A stretch of DNA of 63,351 nucleotides, from contig PLZB01000013.1 of assembly GCA_003151955.1 (NCBI GenBank), forward strand, positions 1-63,351, written 5' to 3'. Origin of the DNA: Acidimicrobiaceae bacterium (GTDB taxonomy: Bacteria; Actinomycetota; Acidimicrobiia; Acidimicrobiales; UBA8190). The first letter of the stretch is position 1. Each line of letters starts with the position of its first letter. The position numbers were made by a program, and so were the translations under genes. The notes under the pieces were generated by a model. That model saw only the letters and a list, made by a program, of their open reading frames with translations. It searched no databases and was not told the origin of the DNA. Below, piece after piece: positions 59,812 to 63,351 of this stretch.

Positions 59812-61409
59812 GTTGAGTCCCAGGGAGTGGTGTACGGGCAGCTGGTGATCTGAGGGGAGGGTCCCCCAGACGCGACGGTCACCGCGTCAACCTCAAGAAG
59901 CAGTTCTGACGCAACTACTTGAGGAGGATCACGGTGACTGTCCCGACCATTATCGACGCGGGAGCTTGGCTGAGCAAGTATTTCGAGGGCGACGACCTCG
60001 AGGTGGACCTACCCAGGGCGATGCTGCAGAGCATGGCTGAGGCGCTGATGTCGGCTCAGGCCTCGATGCAGTGTGCGGCTGGCTACGGCGAACGGACCGA
60101 CGACAGGGAGAACTCGAGGAACGGCTATCGGACCCGGCCGTGGGACACCCGGCTGGGCACGATCCCGGATCTGTCTGTCCCGAAGCTCCGCCGGGGGGTG
60201 TACTCGCCGGAGTTTCTGCTCAACCCCCGTCGGCGGGCTGAGCAGGCGTTGGTGGCGGTGATCTGCCAGGCCTATATCGAGGGGGTCTCGACCCGCCGGG
60301 TCGACGATCTGGTCAAGGCCATGGGGATCGAGGGGATCTCGAAGTCGGAGGTGTCTCGGATCGCCGCCCATCTCGACGTCATGGTGGCCGAGTTCCGCAG
60401 CCGGCCCCTCGACCAGGGCCCGTACCGCTACCTGTGGATCGACGCCCTCACCCAGCGGGTCCGTGAAGGGGGCCGGGTCGTGAACGTCTCGGCCGTGATC
60501 GCCACCGCCGTGAACGCCGAGGGCCGCCGGGAGATCATCGGGTTCGACATCGTCACCACCGAAGACACCGCAGCGTGGACCGAGTTCCTCCGCGGCCTCG
60601 TCGACCGGGGCCTGTCCGGGGTCGAGCTCGTCATCTCCGACGCCCACGGCGGGATCAAACACGCCATCTCCACCGTGTTCGCCGACGCCTCGTGGCAGCG
60701 TTGCCGAACCCATTTCATGGCGAATTTGGCCTCCCGCGTCCCGAAAATGTCGTGGCCGATGATCGCCACCCTGGTCCGCTCGATCTTCGAGCAGCCCGAC
60801 CGCGACGCCACCTGGAACCAGCTCGCCGACGTCGTCGACAAGCTCACCACCGCCGGGTTCAACGACGTGGCCGTCTACCTCCTCGACGCCGCCGACGACA
60901 TCCTGGCCTTCGCCGCCTTCCCCACCGAGCACTGGCCCAAGATCCGGTCCAACAACCCGCAGGAACGGCTCAACAAGGAGATCCGCCGGCGGACCGACGT
61001 CGTCGGGATCTTCCCGAACCGCGCCGCCGTCATCCGCCTCGTCGGGGCCCTGCTGGCCGAACAGACCGACGAATGGGCCATCGGGAAGCGCTACATGTCC
61101 GCCGAGACGCTCAAGACCACCCGCCACGCCGGCATCTCCGACGCCGACCCGAAACCCGCCATGGAGGCCGCCACTGCATGACCAACACCTGAACCCCAGC
61201 ATCTGACCACCGGACCCCAATCCCACCCCTGGGAGCCCGGCTAGACAAACACGCCCCCACACCACTAGACGCTATAGAAAGGATTGCAACCAACCAACCC
61301 AACTGCTACAATCATCAAAGCGAGCTGATCAGACAACTGCAATCAGCTCAGGTTGATGCGAGGACCGCCACAACCGGCCACCTCGTACACCACTCCCCGG
61401 GGCTCAACC
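59812..61409 (+). mobile_element. Inner IS256-family element inserted into the outer transposase
   Basis: A 1598-bp element. The left end reads gttgagtcccagggagtggt inward; the right end, read inward on the other strand, is ggttgagccccggggagtgg, identical for most of ~25 bases apart from one extra terminal base. It is flanked by cctcgatca at 59803-59811 and 61410-61418. It carries one transposase on the plus strand. About 220 bp after the transposase (61182-61409) hold no gene. Confidence 0.85.
59934..61181 (+). CDS. IS256-family transposase (inner element)
   Basis: A 415-residue mutator-type transposase, apparently intact. The DDE triad is visible: Asp in YRYLWIDALTQRV, Asp in VELVISDAHGGIKHA, and Glu in IRSNNPQERLNKEIRRRTDV. 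The N-terminal DNA-binding part has CAAGYGERTDDRENSRNGYR, typical of the family. GTG 59934 has a ribosome site (gaggagg). It belongs to a clearly different subgroup from the interrupted transposase. Confidence 0.93.
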   Translation: MTVPTIIDAGAWLSKYFEGDDLEVDLPRAMLQSMAEALMSAQASMQCAAGYGERTDDRENSRNGYRTRPWDTRLGTIPDLSVPKLRRGVYSPEFLLNPRRRAEQALVAVICQAYIEGVSTRRVDDLVKAMGIEGISKSEVSRIAAHLDVMVAEFRSRPLDQGPYRYLWIDALTQRVREGGRVVNVSAVIATAVNAEGRREIIGFDIVTTEDTAAWTEFLRGLVDRGLSGVELVISDAHGGIKHAISTVFADASWQRCRTHFMANLASRVPKMSWPMIATLVRSIFEQPDRDATWNQLADVVDKLTTAGFNDVAVYLLDAADDILAFAAFPTEHWPKIRSNNPQERLNKEIRRRTDVVGIFPNRAAVIRLVGALLAEQTDEWAIGKRYMSAETLKTTRHAGISDADPKPAMEAATA

Positions 61410-62577
61410 CCTCGATCAGCTTGAAGGCCATGGCCAGGCCAGCCGCTCGAGAGCCGGGGCCCTTGGTGACCTTGGTTCTCAGCCGGACCGTGGCGAACGT
61501 CGACTCGATCGGGTTCGTGGTCTTCAGGTGGATCCAGTGCTCGGCGGGGAAATCGAAGAAGGTGAGCAGCACCTCGGTGTCGTCGACGATCTTGGCCACC
61601 GCCTTGGGCCACTTCGCGCCGAACGCCTCCGAGAATGCCTCGATCGCCGTCTTGGCGTGGGCGCGGTCCTCTGCATCGCGGATCTCGGCGAGGGCCCGGC
61701 GGGCGGACGGGTGCACCGATTTCGGCAGGGCGGAGAGGACATTGGCGACCTTGTGGACCCAGCAGCGCTGATGGCGGGTCTCGGGGAACACGTCGCCGAG
61801 GGCGGACCACATACCGAGTGCCCCGTCGCCGACCATCACCACCGGGGCCCGCATCCCCCGGCGTTTGCAGTCCCTGAGCAGGTCCTCCCACGAGCCGGTC
61901 GACTCCCGGTAGCCGTCGGCGATCGCCACCAGCTCCTTGGTCCCGTCGGCGCGCACCCCGACGATCACCAAACAACACAGCCGCTCCTCCTCCAGACGCA
62001 CGTTGAAATGGATCCCGTCCGCCCAGCAGTACACATAGTCGACGTCGGCCAGGCTGCGGTTGGCGAAGCGTTCCCGCTCCTCCTGCCACGACGTGGTCAG
62101 TCGGGTGATCACCGACGGCGACAACCCGGCGGCCGAGCCGAAGAACTCGCCCAGCGCGGGGACGAAGTCGCCGGAGCTCATCCCGTGTAGGTACATCAAA
62201 GGCAACACCTCGGACACCTTCGGGCTCTTCCGGCACCACGGAGCGATGATCGAACTCGTGAACTTGACCCGCTCGCCCGTCGCGTCATCGACTCGCTTGT
62301 CGTTCACCCTCGGCGCCTCGACCTCGATCGGACCAGCCCCGGTGGCGATCACCCGCGGCCGGGCGTGCCCGTTGCGGACCACCAGGCGGCGCCCGTCACC
62401 ATCGAGCTCCTCGGTGAAGGCGGCGGTGTAGGCGGCCGCCTCGGCCTCCAACGCGGCAGCCAGCATCCGGCGGGCACCTTCCCGGCAGATCGCGTCCAGA
62501 TCCAGGCTCAACTCCGCGCTGACATCGTCGTCTGCAACTACTCTCAACATCGGCGTTCCTTCCTCACCGGCGTTCAT
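61348..62577 (-). pseudogene. Outer IS256-family transposase, 5' part, truncated by the inner IS
   Basis: Residues 1-~389 are genuine: Asp in VYCWADGIHFN, Asp in VVMVGDGALGMW and Glu in LKTTNPIESTFATVRLRT give the DDE triad, and the region ends AGLAMAFKLIE at 61410. From there the frame runs into the inner IS end and adds ~20 foreign residues (GLSPGEWCTRWP) before a stop at 61348. The normal C-terminus lies at 59681-59811. The truncated protein keeps the whole catalytic core. Start ATG 62577, or 62550. Confidence 0.85.
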
Positions 62578-62660
62578 GCGCCGGCCTCGTGATTGGTCAA
62601 CGAGGAAGGTACGCCGCGCCCCGAGTCAGATGGTCGATCCACAACTTCTGGTTATATCTC

Positions 62661-63020
62661 TGGACTTCTCCCACGACGGCGGAACCACCTTCCTCCCGGC
62701 CCCGAAACCGCCCCCGGTCACCGAGGCGGGGCCTCTCAGCAGTCCCCCCCCGGCCCCCAGAGCGTCGTCATCGGCGAGTCAGCGGAGCGACCAACGAACT
62801 GGTCGCCACCTTCGACGGCGGCATGACATGGACGACGGTCGAGTCCGTGACCAGCCCGGGCGGAACATGGACCGACCTCGGCTTCACGACGCCGGATCAG
62901 GGTGTCGCCATCGGGCCTGTGTCGAGGCCTGGGTCACTCCTGTACTCCGGCGCCCTGTTGATGACGTTCGACAGTGGGCACCACCGGGCCGAGGTCCCCT
63001 TCCAGCCCGCCGCTCCGTGA
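62661..63020 (+). pseudogene. BNR/propeller-type lipoprotein, 3' part
   Basis: Continues the gene split at 59155. It begins with the second duplication copy and FSHDGGTTFLPAP, then shifts frame (GPQSVVIGES), and shifts again to NELVATFDGGMTWTTVESVT, DQGVAIGPV and LLMTFDSGHHRAEVPF with a stop at 63020. Together with the 5' part there are about four frame changes, so the gene is well decayed beyond the IS insertion. Confidence 0.7.
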
Positions 63021-63031
63021 CGTCCCTGCTT

Positions 63032-63142
63032 TCAGGGCTTGTCGACCCCGAGGACCCACATGGCGAAGAACTGGGAGCCGCCGCCGTAGGCCTGGCCGAG
63101 GGCCTTGCGGACGCCGTCGACCTGAACTTTTGTGAACACCCG
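63032..63142 (-). pseudogene. Thiolase-family C-terminal remnant
   Basis: The minus strand encodes ARVFTKVQVDGVRKALGQAY followed by GGGSQFFAMWVLGVDKP and a stop at 63032. A terminal GGGSQFFAMWV is characteristic of thiolase/acetyl-CoA acetyltransferase-like proteins. Upstream an in-frame stop appears at once and the sequence turns into IS-end-like repeats, so only ~37 codons remain. Confidence 0.5.
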
Positions 63143-63351
63143 AGCCGGTCAACGTGGACACCACCTGGTCCCATACTGCTGGCAACAGCCTGGTCCCATG
63201 AGACCGGCAAGCGACATCCAGGGGGCCCACCACCCCGCTCAAGGGTGGGGAATTTCAGTGATCGTCAATGGGGAAAATCAGCGATCCGCACACCCTGCTC
63301 GTTTGACCGGCTATCCCGGGTTGGCCAGGCTCAGACCTCCGGTAGTTGGGG
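63143..63351. repeat. IS-end-like direct repeats at the window edge
   Basis: cctggtcccat occurs twice 28 bp apart (around 63165-63200), and ggggaatttcagtgatcgtc is followed by a similar ggggaaaatcagcgatccgc (around 63248-63292). Multiple short terminal direct repeats of this kind resemble IS21-family ends, but no transposase is visible before the window stops. Confidence 0.4.

Larger units (their letters stand above)
59156..62660 (-). mobile_element. Outer IS256-family element, carrying an accessory gene and interrupted by a second IS
   Basis: A 3505-bp unit. Its ends are imperfect inverted repeats: gagaaatagtcaagagttgt inward from 59156 and gagatataaccagaagttgt inward from 62660, 19 of 24 bases matching over a slightly longer stretch. 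A 9-bp target duplication flanks it. Without the inner IS and one inner duplication it would be 1898 bp, holding a 429-residue transposase gene and an overlapping 153-residue accessory gene, both on the minus strand. Confidence 0.85.

Noticed and set aside
61182..61380. A further IS end or gene after the inner transposase
   Set aside because: A cacaccact stretch at ~61252 resembles the IS end, but no second duplication or coding frame supports another element.

Overview
The window is very GC-rich DNA (almost every third codon position is G or C, with many GTG starts) from an actinobacterium, most likely an uncultured member of Acidimicrobiia. Support for this is a mycofactocin gene set, the GYW-type secreted propeller repeats, DUF2510-RDD proteins, DUF222-HNH proteins and BNR-like lipoproteins. 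The lineage call is an inference.

Layout. 1-2444: a large secreted protein with tandem Ig-like repeats, cut by the window edge. 2641-13101: a tightly overlapping mycofactocin operon: precursor peptide MftA, chaperone MftB, radical SAM enzyme MftC, two tandem FadH/Old-Yellow-Enzyme flavoproteins, a full electron-transfer module (ETF alpha, FixC-like ETF:quinone oxidoreductase, FixX ferredoxin, ETF beta), peptidase MftE and an SDR dehydrogenase. 13116-18665 (minus strand): a four-gene MoxR / small protein / vWA / bpX6-beta-propeller operon, matching the computationally defined MoxR-vWA-propeller ternary systems. 18.8-28 kb: small metabolic genes, two DUF2510-RDD membrane proteins, an ECF sigma factor with a membrane partner, alkylation repair (Ogt, Ada-AlkA) and surface proteins. 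28-35 kb: a hydrolase, two divergent P-type ATPases (one of P1B-5 type with a C-terminal hemerythrin) and a universal stress protein. 35-45 kb: lipoproteins, an acyl-CoA dehydrogenase/acetoacetate-decarboxylase-like operon, a two-component system, a MOSC protein and an AbiE-like toxin-antitoxin pair.

46054-50504 resumes the mycofactocin theme 33 kb downstream: NDMA-dependent alcohol dehydrogenase, MoxR ATPase, vWA protein and MftF glycosyltransferase, all overlapping. Together the two loci suggest that alcohols are oxidised by the dehydrogenases with mycofactocin as acceptor, and that electrons then pass through the OYE flavoproteins and ETF to FixC/FixX and the quinone pool. No mftD, mftR or mftG gene is visible in the window.

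50.5-57.9 kb: a VapBC pair with a palindromic operator, a tRNA-like element with an abnormal anticodon arm, a frameshifted potassium channel, a dioxygenase, a Ca2+/H+ antiporter, a hydrolase, a transglutaminase and a third RDD protein. 58.3-63.35 kb is a decaying, insertion-ridden end. A BNR-like lipoprotein pseudogene is split by an IS256-family element (9-bp target duplication). That element's transposase gene is itself split by a second IS256-family element (another 9-bp duplication). A thiolase C-terminal remnant and IS-end-like repeats follow.
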